Below, in pieces: positions 1-6,146 of a stretch of 10,173 nt of DNA (position 1 is the first letter of the stretch; each line of letters begins with the position of its first letter). The DNA comes from Pseudolabrys sp. (GTDB lineage: Bacteria > Pseudomonadota > Alphaproteobacteria > Rhizobiales > Xanthobacteraceae), in contig JAQSCR010000516.1 in assembly GCA_029945495.1 (NCBI GenBank), positions 1 to 10,173 of the forward strand, in the 5' to 3' direction. The notes under the pieces were generated by a model. The model saw only the letters and a list, made by a program, of their open reading frames with translations. It did no database searches and was not told the origin of the DNA. Made by a program: the position numbers and the translations under genes.

Positions 1-267
1 CGCCTCACCCGGGATATTGACCAGGATCGACGTGGTCGAGCCGCCATATTGCGCGCCGTAATAAATTCCGGCGAGCATGATGAGTGCACCGACAGGAGGA
101 AGACCAAATGTGATCGGCAGCAGCATCGCCACCGTCGCCACTGTGCCGATGCCGGGCAGAACGCCGACCAACGTGCCGACCAGCGCGCCGAGCAGACAGA
201 AAGCGAGATTCATGGGAAGCGCGGCGACGGAGAAGCCGAGCGCGAGATTATTGAGAAGATCGGTCAT
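1..267 (-). CDS. tctA: TctA, large membrane subunit of a tripartite tricarboxylate transporter (N-terminal 89 aa, cut by window edge)
   Basis: Translating the minus strand from the ATG at 267-265 gives 89 residues with no stop before the edge. They read as the start of a TctA-family integral membrane protein. Residues 18-35 form a hydrophobic segment leading into the glycine-rich loop GVLPGIG (35-41), and YYGAQYGGSTTS (69-80) followed by ILVNIPGE (81-88) is the family's hallmark signature. TctA is the large (about 500 aa, roughly 12-helix) permease that moves a carboxylate delivered by a periplasmic TctC protein, together with the small subunit TctB. The ATG lies 12 nt after the tctB stop, with a purine-rich GCGAG a few bases ahead, so it is almost certainly co-transcribed with tctB. 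The remaining roughly 80% is outside the window and the substrate cannot be told. Confidence 0.93.
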   Translation of the reverse strand, partial: MTDLLNNLALGFSVAALPMNLAFCLLGALVGTLVGVLPGIGTVATVAMLLPITFGLPPVGALIMLAGIYYGAQYGGSTTSILVNIPGEA

Positions 268-279
268 TGTCGCGCTCGC

Positions 280-810
280 CTAGAACATGGGCCAAAGCTG
301 GAACGGAAGCTGCAGCAGATAGACGAACAGCACGACGCAGAAGGCCGTCATCGCCACCGCGGCAAGCAGACTTTCGACGAGGCGGAATTCGGTCGACCCG
401 AACAGCGACACCATGAAGGCCATGAAAGTGGACGGCACCATGCCGAGCGCCGGAATGTGGATCGGAATTGCCCCCAGCTCGACGCGGATGCCGCGGATGG
501 TGGCGGCGAATAACAGAATCGCCAGCAGCACATAGGCCGGGCCGCGCACCGCGAAGCCTTCGATCGGCGGGCCTTTGACAAAAATCCCCGTTAACGCAAC
601 CACCGCGCCGATAAACATCAGCAGGCCGGCGAAAATGCGCGGGGCGGTGCCCGGACCGAAGGCGAAGCCTTGCTGGCCGGGCAAATTGCTCGACGCCCAC
701 AGCGCGATTGCCGCGACGACGACCAACGCCAGACCGCCAAAGAAGTCGCGCGGACCGCGGATCTTCATGTGAAAGCGGCCCCCCGTCGAGGATTTCGTCC
801 CCTCGGCCAT
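280..810 (-). CDS. tctB: TctB, small membrane subunit of a tripartite tricarboxylate transporter
   Basis: A 176-residue hydrophobic protein directly ahead of tctA, matching TctB in size, position and topology. Membrane segments can be seen at about residues 24-41 (FGGLALVVVAAIALWASS), 59-78, 91-106 and 143-170, the last probably two closely spaced helices. The segment after helix 1, with FGPGTAPRIF (51-60), resembles the conserved TctB 'G.G..P...P' region. TctB works with TctA in the inner membrane; its exact mechanical role is not settled. The ATG at 810-808 is chosen because a GGGGAG ribosome site lies about 8 nt upstream. A second ATG at residue 15 (768) is possible and would give 162 aa, nearer the family's usual length. 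Sequence divergence is high in this family, so the identification leans on context as well as topology. Confidence 0.88.
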   Translation of the reverse strand: MAEGTKSSTGGRFHMKIRGPRDFFGGLALVVVAAIALWASSNLPGQQGFAFGPGTAPRIFAGLLMFIGAVVALTGIFVKGPPIEGFAVRGPAYVLLAILLFAATIRGIRVELGAIPIHIPALGMVPSTFMAFMVSLFGSTEFRLVESLLAAVAMTAFCVVLFVYLLQLPFQLWPMF

Positions 811-926
811 TTGTCGTCTCCCCTACAGCTTTCGTCGTATGCTGGCTCTTTAAGTGATTGATGCCTAGCACAGCTTGCGCCTCGACCGGAAGCGGACGGC
901 GCCGCCGCCTGGGGGCAACCTCGGTG

Positions 927-1454
927 CTACAACCAGCCGCTCAAACCGAGGATCCCGCCGGCCGCGAACAGCCACAGGGGATTGACGGACGTGAACGACG
1001 CGACAGCCACGGTCAGCGCCGTCACCAGTGCCGCATAAATGTTCTTGTCGGCGGCCCGCGCCAGCACAAAGGCGCTCGCCGCGATCAGCCCGAGCGAAAC
1101 CGGCACCAGACCGGCCTGTATCGCGATACGCCAGGGTGCGTCCTTGAAGCGGTCCCAGGTGCGCGCGGCGAAAAACGACAGCAGGCATGTCGGCCCGCAC
1201 ATGGCCACTGTCGCAACGCCGGCACCGGCAAAGCCCGCCACGTGATAGCCGATCAACGTCACGATGATCACGTTCGGGCCCGGCGACAGTTGCGCGATGG
1301 CAAAGCTGTCGGCGAACTGCCGGTCGCTCATCCAATGCATCACCTCAACCGCGATGCGGTGCATTTCCGGGATGGCGGCATTGGCGCCGCCGACTGCAAA
1401 CAGCGACAGCAGGGCGAAATAGCCGAATATCGCGAGCAGCGGGTTGTCGTTCAT
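927..1454 (-). CDS. chrA: ChrA-family chromate transporter, second half-size subunit
   Basis: A 175-residue membrane protein of the short-chain chromate ion transporter (CHR) family. It shows the CHR motifs GGANAAIPE (22-30) and SPGPN (57-61), followed by hydrophobic stretches at about 62-97, 113-128 and 138-174. Short CHR proteins are encoded as adjacent pairs equivalent to the two halves of long ChrA. In characterised cases the pair acts together to export chromate, but many homologues have unknown substrates. The ATG at 1454-1452 overlaps the TGA of the upstream half (1451-1453) in the arrangement ATGA, which indicates translational coupling and fixes the start; the open frame extending back to 1646 is upstream-frame read-through. 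The tctB start lies 116 nt downstream of the stop, so read-through into tctBA is possible. Confidence 0.88.
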   Translation of the reverse strand: MNDNPLLAIFGYFALLSLFAVGGANAAIPEMHRIAVEVMHWMSDRQFADSFAIAQLSPGPNVIIVTLIGYHVAGFAGAGVATVAMCGPTCLLSFFAARTWDRFKDAPWRIAIQAGLVPVSLGLIAASAFVLARAADKNIYAALVTALTVAVASFTSVNPLWLFAAGGILGLSGWL

Positions 1455-2089
1455 CGCTCGATCGCCTCGGTAGCTTTGGTAGCTTTGGTAGCTTTGATCG
1501 CTTCGGTCGGAAATTTCTTCGCCGGCTTGAACCAGGCAAGCGCTACCGCCACCGGCGCCAGCACGACGAAAACCCAGGGCAAGGGCCAGCGCATGATGGC
1601 GACTCCGGCAAAAGCCAAGATCGCGATCGCTTGCGGCCAACTCCATCGCTTGGTGAAAAGCGGCAGCGCCATTTTGCCGACCACCGCGATCAGCAACCCG
1701 GTGGCCGCGGCAGTGATGCCGGTCAGGATACGGCCGAGAATTTCCAGATCGCCGAACTGGGCATAAAGCACGGCCAGCACCGTGACGATCACCAGCGGCG
1801 GCCCCATCAGCCCGGCCAGCGCTACCGCGGCGCCGGCCGCGCCGCCGAAGCGGGAGCCGAACACTACCGAGAAGTTCACCACATTCGGCCCCGGCAGGAA
1901 CTGCGCCAGCGCAAAGGCCTCATTGAATTCTTCGGTGGTCATCCAGCGCTTCTGCTCGACGATCATGCGCCGCGCCCACGGCAGCGCGCCGCCAAAGCCG
2001 GACACCGAGACGACGACAAAGGAGATAAACAGCTCACCGAGCGACGGCATCCCGGAAATGGCGGAACTCGGGTCGGCTGGTTCGGGCAT
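1451..2089 (-). CDS. chrA: ChrA-family chromate transporter, first half-size subunit
   Basis: A 212-residue short CHR protein. GFGGALPWARRMIVEQ (31-46) corresponds to the family's GG.GA.P...R motif. QFLPGPNVVNF (63-73) is the PGPN signature, preceded by the usual WMTTEEFNEAFALAQ segment. Hydrophobic helices follow at about 84-110, 122-143 and 156-187. The protein ends in a charged tail beginning PAKKFPTEAI, continuing as three Lys-Ala-Thr units (199-207) and closing with EAIER. The tail is encoded by a tandem repeat (separate entry) and is not part of the CHR fold. The gene overlaps its partner half by 4 bp, so the two subunits should be made together. The start at 2089 lacks a convincing ribosome site; ATG at residue 14 (2050) is the alternative and would trim a weakly conserved leader. 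Chromate as substrate is inferred from the family. Confidence 0.88.
   Translation of the reverse strand: MPEPADPSSAISGMPSLGELFISFVVVSVSGFGGALPWARRMIVEQKRWMTTEEFNEAFALAQFLPGPNVVNFSVVFGSRFGGAAGAAVALAGLMGPPLVIVTVLAVLYAQFGDLEILGRILTGITAAATGLLIAVVGKMALPLFTKRWSWPQAIAILAFAGVAIMRWPLPWVFVVLAPVAVALAWFKPAKKFPTEAIKATKATKATEAIER
1460..1504. repeat. Three perfect 9-bp tandem repeats with degenerate flanking copies, inside chrA
   Basis: On the plus strand GGTAGCTTT occurs three times head to tail at 1469-1495. It is flanked by the related nonamers GATCGCCTC (1460-1468) and GATCGCTTC (1496-1504). On the coding (minus) strand this reads Glu-Ala-Ile, three Lys-Ala-Thr, Glu-Ala-Ile. The unit is a multiple of three, so gain or loss of copies changes tail length without shifting frame. 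Confidence 0.9.
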
Positions 2090-2194
2090 GGAGGCCGGTT
2101 CTTCGAATCAAACGTCGGTCGGATGCGGCTATGAGAATTACCGCGCATTCGTGCGCACGACTAGCCGGGGGTCTCGGCGCCGGCGCATGTAACG

Positions 2195-2224
2195 AAAAGC
2201 GCGCGCCCTTTGCAGGACGCGCGC
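2195..2224 (-). terminator. Intrinsic terminator of tctC
   Basis: Read on the minus strand, GCGCGCGTCC, a TGCAAA loop and GGGCGCGCGC form a 10-bp stem (one T-G wobble). TTTT at 2198-2195 follows directly. It begins about 40 nt after the tctC stop codon. The stem is very GC-rich and the T-run short. It separates tctC from the chrA pair. Confidence 0.8.
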
Positions 2225-2264
2225 ACAATTGCCGAAAATCGTTAGGACTCGAATATCGTCCGTC

Positions 2265-3245
2265 TTATTCAATCGATAGGTTGGCGGCGTGGACAACCTT
2301 TTCCCACTTGGCGGTCTCGGCCGCGAGGAACTTGCCGAAATCGGCCGGCGAGCCCGGCGTGGGAAGGCCGCCGAGATCCTTGAGCTTGGCCTGCATGTCG
2401 GCATCTTGTAGTGCGAGATTGATCTGCTTGTTCAGCACATCGACGATTTCCTTCGGCGTTCCGTGCGGCACGCCAAAGCCGAAGAACGCGCTGGCCTCAT
2501 AGCCCGGCACAGTCTCCGCAATCGTCGGCACATCCGGCAATTCCGGCGAACGCTTGGCGGTCGAGACGCCGAGCGCGCGCAGCTTGCCGGCGCGGATATG
2601 GGCGATCGACGACGGCAGATTGTCGAAGGTTACCTGCACCTGGCCGCCGAGCAGATCCGTCAGCATCGGCGCCGAGCCCTTGTACGGCACATGCGTCAGC
2701 TTCAACCCGGTCATCATCTTGAACAGTTCGCCGGACAGATGAATCGACGTACCGTTGCCGGACGAGGCGACGTTGACCTTGTCGGGATTGGCTTTCGCAT
2801 AGGCGATAAATTCCGCCACCGTCTTGGCCGGCACGCTCGGATTGACCTCCATCACGTTCGGCACCTCGATAACGCCGGCCACTGGATCGATATCTTTCAG
2901 GAAGTTGAAATTGAGCTTCTTGTAGAGCGAGGCGTTGATGGTATTGGCCGGATTGACCAGCAGCATCGTGTAGCCGTCGGGCGCGGCTTTGACGACCGCT
3001 TCGGTGCCGATATTGTTGCCGGCGCCCGAGCGGTTCTCGACGATGAACTGCTGCCCGAGCTTGATGCTCAGCCAGTTGCCGATGATGCGGGCGACGATGT
3101 CGGTCGAGCCGCCGGCCGGGTAGCCGACGATGATATGGACCGGCCTAGTGGGATAGTCGGCAGCGGCAGCCGGCATCGCCGTCAGCGCGGTGAGACCGGC
3201 GAGCGCGCCCAGGACGCCAGCCGTCAAACCGAAAAAGCGTTTCAT
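2265..3245 (-). CDS. tctC: TctC/Bug-family periplasmic solute-binding protein
   Basis: A 326-residue secreted binding protein. Residues 1-29 are a classical signal peptide (KR near the N-terminus, hydrophobic core, cleavage after the AAAA run before DYPTRP). The mature part begins with the Bug-family pattern YPTRPVHIIVGYPAGGSTD (31-49); PAGGSTD is the first carboxylate-binding loop. It continues with VENRSGAGNNIGTEAV (69-84) and a second binding-loop region containing ASSGNGTSIHLSGE. Bug proteins capture carboxylates or related small acids in the periplasm and hand them to TctA/TctB. The start at 3245 is chosen over the longer frame (3347) because GGGGAGGAG lies 7 nt upstream and the signal peptide begins there. 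Ligand identity cannot be read from the sequence. The gene is separated from tctBA by the chrA pair and a terminator, so its assignment as partner of this tctBA is probable, not certain. Confidence 0.93.
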   Translation of the reverse strand: MKRFFGLTAGVLGALAGLTALTAMPAAAADYPTRPVHIIVGYPAGGSTDIVARIIGNWLSIKLGQQFIVENRSGAGNNIGTEAVVKAAPDGYTMLLVNPANTINASLYKKLNFNFLKDIDPVAGVIEVPNVMEVNPSVPAKTVAEFIAYAKANPDKVNVASSGNGTSIHLSGELFKMMTGLKLTHVPYKGSAPMLTDLLGGQVQVTFDNLPSSIAHIRAGKLRALGVSTAKRSPELPDVPTIAETVPGYEASAFFGFGVPHGTPKEIVDVLNKQINLALQDADMQAKLKDLGGLPTPGSPADFGKFLAAETAKWEKVVHAANLSIE

Positions 3246-3321
3246 CAACCCACTCCTCCCCTGTGGCGGCGGCTTGAAGCCGGCGCCGTTATTATTGGCG
3301 CCAAGATACGGGGCGGCGGCG

Positions 3322-3335
3322 GTCTTGCACAAGAC
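3322..3335. promoter_or_regulatory. Palindromic operator candidate upstream of tctC
   Basis: GTCTTG-CA-CAAGAC is a perfect inverted repeat with 6-bp arms, 77-90 bp ahead of the tctC start, in the divergent region between tctC and ssrA. It has the size expected for a dimeric transcription factor. Nearby on the tctC side are GGCTTGAAGCC (3271-3281) and two GGCGCC boxes (3282-3287, 3297-3302), which could also form leader structures. No regulator gene is present in the window, and the site is inferred from symmetry alone. Confidence 0.35.
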
Positions 3336-3404
3336 TGCGGCCGGCAAAGTCAGGGTGCCGGGCCTATTTTAGGACTTTTTCCGGTAAAACCGGGCTGCCG
3401 GCTC

Positions 3405-3433
3405 TTACTTCGTCAACGATTAGCCCCTATATT
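3405..3433 (+). promoter_or_regulatory. Promoter candidate for ssrA
   Basis: TATATT at 3428-3433 is a good -10 hexamer. TTACTT at 3405-3410, 17 bp upstream, is a poor -35. A start about 7 nt after the -10 box falls at about 3440, exactly where the first hairpin of the acceptor piece begins. That agreement is the main support. Confidence 0.55.
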
Positions 3434-3521
3434 CATTCCTGCCGGGGCAACCCGGCTATGGCGATAAACGGACGTCGTAATAAACCTTTCGGACCCGGGG
3501 GCAGTACCCGGCGCCTCCACC

Positions 3522-3549
3522 CAAACCCGCCTTAAAAACGGGTTTCGGC
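3522..3549 (+). other. Intervening segment of the tmRNA precursor, removed on maturation
   Basis: Between the acceptor 3' end and the coding-piece 5' end lies a compact hairpin: AAACCCG (3523-3529), 9-nt loop CCTTAAAAA, CGGGTTT (3539-3545). In the precursor it caps the acceptor stem, so the stem forms before cleavage. RNase P would be expected to cut before G3550 and 3' trimming plus CCA addition to finish the acceptor end, by analogy with tRNA and with Caulobacter tmRNA. Confidence 0.8.
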
Positions 3550-3632
3550 GGGGGCGAACTAGGATCGACGAGGGCGTAAAGGACGAACTTTTGCTCGGCA
3601 TGGTTCCGCCGTTATCGGGCCAAATCGTAGTT

Positions 3633-3671
3633 GCAAACGACAACTATGCTCCGGTTGCTCAGGCCGCGTAA
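3633..3671 (+). other. tmRNA tag reading frame, ANDNYAPVAQAA-stop
   Basis: GCA at 3633 is the resume codon. The frame reads Ala-Asn-Asp-Asn-Tyr-Ala-Pro-Val-Ala-Gln-Ala-Ala and stops at TAA 3669-3671. The first Ala of the complete tag comes from the charged tmRNA itself. The preceding TAGTTGCAAACGAC matches the conserved bases around the resume site. The AA end is the ClpX signal and the N-terminal part (AANDNY) is the SspB-binding part of alphaproteobacterial tags. Confidence 0.96.
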
Positions 3672-3802
3672 GCGGTTTGAAAAACCAAGACTAGAAGTCC
3701 TGGCGGGTTAAGCTCCGTCAGGCGGGGTTCGGAGGCACCTGGCAACAGAAGCCTCCACTTTCCCTTGCAAGGCCAATGATTCGACCGACGGACGGGGTGA
3801 AA

Positions 3803-3830
3803 TTCGCCCCGCGACGCGCTACCATATAAA
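3803..3830 (+). promoter_or_regulatory. Promoter candidate for sspB
   Basis: TATAAA at 3825-3830 is a near-consensus -10 hexamer about 28 nt ahead of the sspB start. The best -35 match, TTCGCC at 3803-3808 with a 16-bp spacer, is weak. Overlapping it, GGGGTG (3794-3799) and CGCCCC (3805-3810) can form a six-pair hairpin (one T-G). The alternative is that sspB is read from the ssrA promoter. Confidence 0.4.
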
Positions 3831-3858
3831 AAATGACTCTCCCGACCGCAGGACGCGA

Positions 3859-4491
3859 ATGGCCGACCATATCCGCTACGATCTCCTGACCCAGCAGGCG
3901 CTGCGCGGGGTGGTACGCAATGTCCTCGCCGACGCCGCCAAGAAAGGCCTGCCGGGCGACCATCACTTCTATATCTCGTTCGACACCCAGGCCGACGGCG
4001 TGCGCATGTCGGATCGGCTACGTGCGCAGTACCCGGAAGAAATGACGGTCATCCTGCAACACCAGTTCTGGGATCTGGCGGTCAATGAGCATGGCTTCGA
4101 GGTCGGCATGTCGTTCGGCGGCATTCCGGAGAAGCTCGCCATACCGTTCGACGCCATTTCCGGCTTCTTCGATCCGTCAGTGCAGTTCGGCCTGCAGTTC
4201 GAGGAAATCGCCGAAGGCCAGGGCGGCCTGAAGCAGGATACCTTGAAGCCGGCCGGCAAAAGGCCGGACGCCAAGAAGAAACCTCTGTCGGCGGTGCCCG
4301 CGCCGGAAAGCGCGAGCAAGCTCCCTGCCCCCGGCGCGCAGCTGCCCGCCGTGCCGCCGGCGTCCGCGTCGATGCCGACAGTGTCGCCGCTCAAGCCGGC
4401 CGCCGCTGAGACGGAGCCGACTGATCCGAAACCGGACAAACCCTCGGGCGGCGGCGAGGTCGTGCGCCTCGACCGCTTCCGCAAGAAATAG
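3859..4491 (+). CDS. sspB: SspB, ClpXP adaptor for ssrA-tagged proteins (alpha type)
   Basis: A 210-residue protein whose first about 118 residues match alphaproteobacterial SspB. They contain an N-terminal dimerisation helix (about 5-28), LPGDHHFYISFDTQADGVRMS (31-51), YPEEMTVILQHQFWDL (58-73) and FEVGMSFGGIPEKLAIPFDAI (80-100), which form the tag-binding beta-barrel. A long Pro/Ala/Lys-rich, probably unstructured linker (about 120-195) follows. The protein ends with GGGEVVRLDRFRKK (197-210), the likely ClpX-docking peptide at the end of a tether, as in other SspB proteins. SspB binds the N-terminal part of the ssrA tag and brings the substrate to ClpX for degradation. ATG 3859 has AGGA (3850-3853) at 5 nt. 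The gene lies about 97 nt after ssrA and 52 nt before fumC. Older annotations may call it stringent starvation protein B. Confidence 0.93.
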   Translation: MADHIRYDLLTQQALRGVVRNVLADAAKKGLPGDHHFYISFDTQADGVRMSDRLRAQYPEEMTVILQHQFWDLAVNEHGFEVGMSFGGIPEKLAIPFDAISGFFDPSVQFGLQFEEIAEGQGGLKQDTLKPAGKRPDAKKKPLSAVPAPESASKLPAPGAQLPAVPPASASMPTVSPLKPAAAETEPTDPKPDKPSGGGEVVRLDRFRKK

Positions 4492-4543
4492 CCTCGCATA
4501 GCCGCAGGCTTGTTTGCGCACGCAATTGGCTTAGGTTTCCCCT

Positions 4544-5956
4544 ATGGCCAAATTGCAGAAACCGACCGCCAAAACCCGCACCGAAAGCGATTCCTTCGGA
4601 CCGCTTGATATCGCCGCCGATAAATTGTGGGGCGCGCAGACCGAGCGCTCGTTGCGCAATTTCCGCATCGGCACCGAGCGCATGCCGATCGAAATCATCC
4701 ATGCGCTCGGGCTGGTCAAGCGCGCGGCGGCGGAAGTGAACCGCGACCTCGGCTCGCTCGACAAGCGGCTGACCGGACCGATCGTGGCGGTCGCGCAGGA
4801 TATCGCCGACGGCAAGCTCGACGAGCACTTTCCTCTTTCCGTCTGGCAGACCGGCTCCGGCACCCAGACCAACATGAACGTCAACGAAGTGGTCGCCAAT
4901 GTCGCCAATCTGGCGCTCGGTGGCGAACTCGGTTCAAAAAAACCCATCCATCCCAACGATCACGTCAATATGAGCCAGTCGTCTAACGACTCGCTGCCGA
5001 CCGCGATGCACATCGCGGCGGTATCGCGGTTGGCGCGGCATCTCATACCGGCGCTGACGAAGCTGCAAAGCGCACTCGACAAGAAGGCAAAAGAATTCGC
5101 CAGGATCGTCAAGATCGGCCGCACCCACATGATGGACGCGACACCGATCATGCTCGGCCAGGAGTTTTCCGGCTATGCGAGCCAAGTGAAGTCGGCGGTC
5201 GCACGCCTCAAGCTGGCGCAGCGCGAACTCTATCCGCTGGCGCAAGGCGGCACCGCGGTCGGCACCGGGCTCAACAGCAAACCGAAATTCGCCAAGGCTT
5301 TCGCCAAGCGCATCGCCGCGCTCACCGGCCTGCCGTTCACCAGCGCACCGAACAAATTCGAGCACATGGCCGGTCACGACGCTTATGTCTTCGCGCATGG
5401 CGCCATCAATGCCGCCGCCACCGCGCTGTTCAAGATCGCCAACGACATTCGGCTGCTCGGCTCCGGCCCGCGCTCCGGCCTCGGCGAGCTGGTGTTGCCG
5501 TCGAACGAAGCCGGCTCCTCGATCATGCCGGGCAAGGTCAATCCAACGCAGTCGGAGGCGCTGACCATGGTGTGCTGCCAGGTGTTCGGCAACAACACGT
5601 CGATCACCGTCGCCGGCAGCCAGGGCCATTTCGAACTCAACGTGTTCAAGCCGGTGCTGGCCCACGCGATGCTGCAATCAATCCGGCTTCTCGGCGATGC
5701 GGCCAATTCCTTCACCGATCATTGCGTCGTCGGCATCAAGGCGAACGAGCCGCGCATCGCCGAGCTGATGCAGCGCTCATTAATGTTGGTGACCGCGTTG
5801 GCGCCGCATATCGGCTACGACAAGGCAGCCCAGGTGGCCAAGGCAGCGCACGCCAATGGCACCACGTTACGCGAGGAAGCCGTGCGGCTGGGCTATGTCT
5901 CCGGCCCCGACTTCGACCGCCTGGTGCGCCCCGCCCAAATGACCCGGCCCCATTAA
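4544..5956 (+). CDS. fumC: Class II fumarate hydratase (fumarase C)
   Basis: A 470-residue enzyme (E. coli FumC has 467) converting fumarate and water to L-malate in the TCA cycle; cytosolic, homotetrameric and free of iron-sulfur clusters. The family landmarks are in order: WGAQTERSLRNF near residue 29, TGSGTQTNMNVNEV near 105, HPNDHVNMSQSSND near 137, GRTHMMDATP with His195, and the superfamily signature GSSIMPGKVNP (324-334) with Ser325. His195 and Ser325 sit exactly seven residues after E. coli His188 and Ser318, the catalytic pair, so the enzyme should be active. No strong ribosome site precedes ATG 4544 (only AGG about 9 nt upstream). The 52-nt gap after sspB, with no visible terminator, allows co-transcription. 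I recall fumC beside sspB in many rhizobia; a mechanistic link is not known to me. Confidence 0.98.
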   Translation: MAKLQKPTAKTRTESDSFGPLDIAADKLWGAQTERSLRNFRIGTERMPIEIIHALGLVKRAAAEVNRDLGSLDKRLTGPIVAVAQDIADGKLDEHFPLSVWQTGSGTQTNMNVNEVVANVANLALGGELGSKKPIHPNDHVNMSQSSNDSLPTAMHIAAVSRLARHLIPALTKLQSALDKKAKEFARIVKIGRTHMMDATPIMLGQEFSGYASQVKSAVARLKLAQRELYPLAQGGTAVGTGLNSKPKFAKAFAKRIAALTGLPFTSAPNKFEHMAGHDAYVFAHGAINAAATALFKIANDIRLLGSGPRSGLGELVLPSNEAGSSIMPGKVNPTQSEALTMVCCQVFGNNTSITVAGSQGHFELNVFKPVLAHAMLQSIRLLGDAANSFTDHCVVGIKANEPRIAELMQRSLMLVTALAPHIGYDKAAQVAKAAHANGTTLREEAVRLGYVSGPDFDRLVRPAQMTRPH

Positions 5957-6050
5957 GCGATAGTAGAGTGGCCAAGGTGGGCAGGCTGTGGATGCATCGC
6001 AACGGCCTAGCCCGCTTCGGAAGCAAGTATTTGAGTTTTCAAAGATAAAT

Positions 6051-6075
6051 TGCCGAGGACAGCGTCCTCCCGGCA
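6051..6075 (+). terminator. Probable terminator of fumC
   Basis: TGCCGAGGAC (6051-6060), loop AGC and GTCCT-CC-CGGCA (6064-6075) form two 5-bp helices separated by a CC bulge. A T-rich but interrupted tract follows (6076-6104). It lies about 95 nt after the fumC stop. The tract is not a clean T-run, so termination efficiency is uncertain. Confidence 0.5.
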
Positions 6076-6118
6076 GGTATTCTACTTATTATATTTGTTC
6101 TTTTGCTCGTGGCAATCG

Positions 6119-6146
6119 TTGCCGATTGTTTCCAACAAGCTATAAA
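6119..6146 (+). promoter_or_regulatory. Sigma70-like promoter candidate
   Basis: TTGCCG (6119-6124), a 16-bp spacer and TATAAA (6141-6146) match the vegetative consensus at 4/6 and 5/6. It points to the DUF4169-RHH operon but would leave a leader of over 300 nt, or it could drive a small RNA. AT-rich DNA yields such matches by chance, hence the modest confidence. Confidence 0.35.

Larger units (their letters stand above)
3440..3762 (+). ncRNA. ssrA: Two-piece, circularly permuted transfer-messenger RNA (alpha-type tmRNA)
   Basis: tmRNA with SmpB rescues stalled ribosomes and adds a degradation tag. In alphaproteobacteria the gene is permuted: the acceptor piece is encoded first, the coding piece second, and processing leaves two RNAs that pair. 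Acceptor piece, about 3440-3521: hairpin GCCGGG-GCAA-CCCGGC (3441-3456); T-arm CCGGG (3495-3499), loop GGCAGTA, CCCGG (3507-3511); acceptor strand CGCCTCC (3512-3518); discriminator A3519, then CC. Coding piece from G3550: GGGGGCG (3550-3556) pairs with CGCCTCC, giving seven pairs including the G3-U70 wobble recognised by alanyl-tRNA synthetase; then AGGATCGACG (3561-3570), the tag frame, and a 3' hairpin GGAGGC/GCCTCC (3731-3736/3751-3756). The T-loop lacks the canonical TTC, as I recall for other alpha tmRNAs. The terminal A of CCA is not encoded at 3522. The 3' end is approximate. I recall the Bradyrhizobium sra RNA as an equivalent of the coding piece. Confidence 0.95.

Noticed and set aside
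811..926. A separate promoter for tctBA between chrA and tctB
   Set aside because: No pair of hexamers with acceptable spacing was found; the GC-rich repeats near 890-905 do not form a clean terminator either.
858..1766. A 302-codon plus-strand frame over the chrA pair
   Set aside because: It runs antisense to two clear CHR-family membrane proteins. Its composition is shadow-like and no ribosome site was seen.
3336..3420. A sigma70 promoter for tctC on the minus strand
   Set aside because: TAAAAT can be read near 3371-3366, but no matching -35 hexamer lies at 15-19 bp, so the start site cannot be placed.
3413..3643. A 76-codon minus-strand frame overlapping the tmRNA
   Set aside because: The bases are fully explained by tmRNA structure, including the acceptor stem and T-arm; the peptide has no family features.
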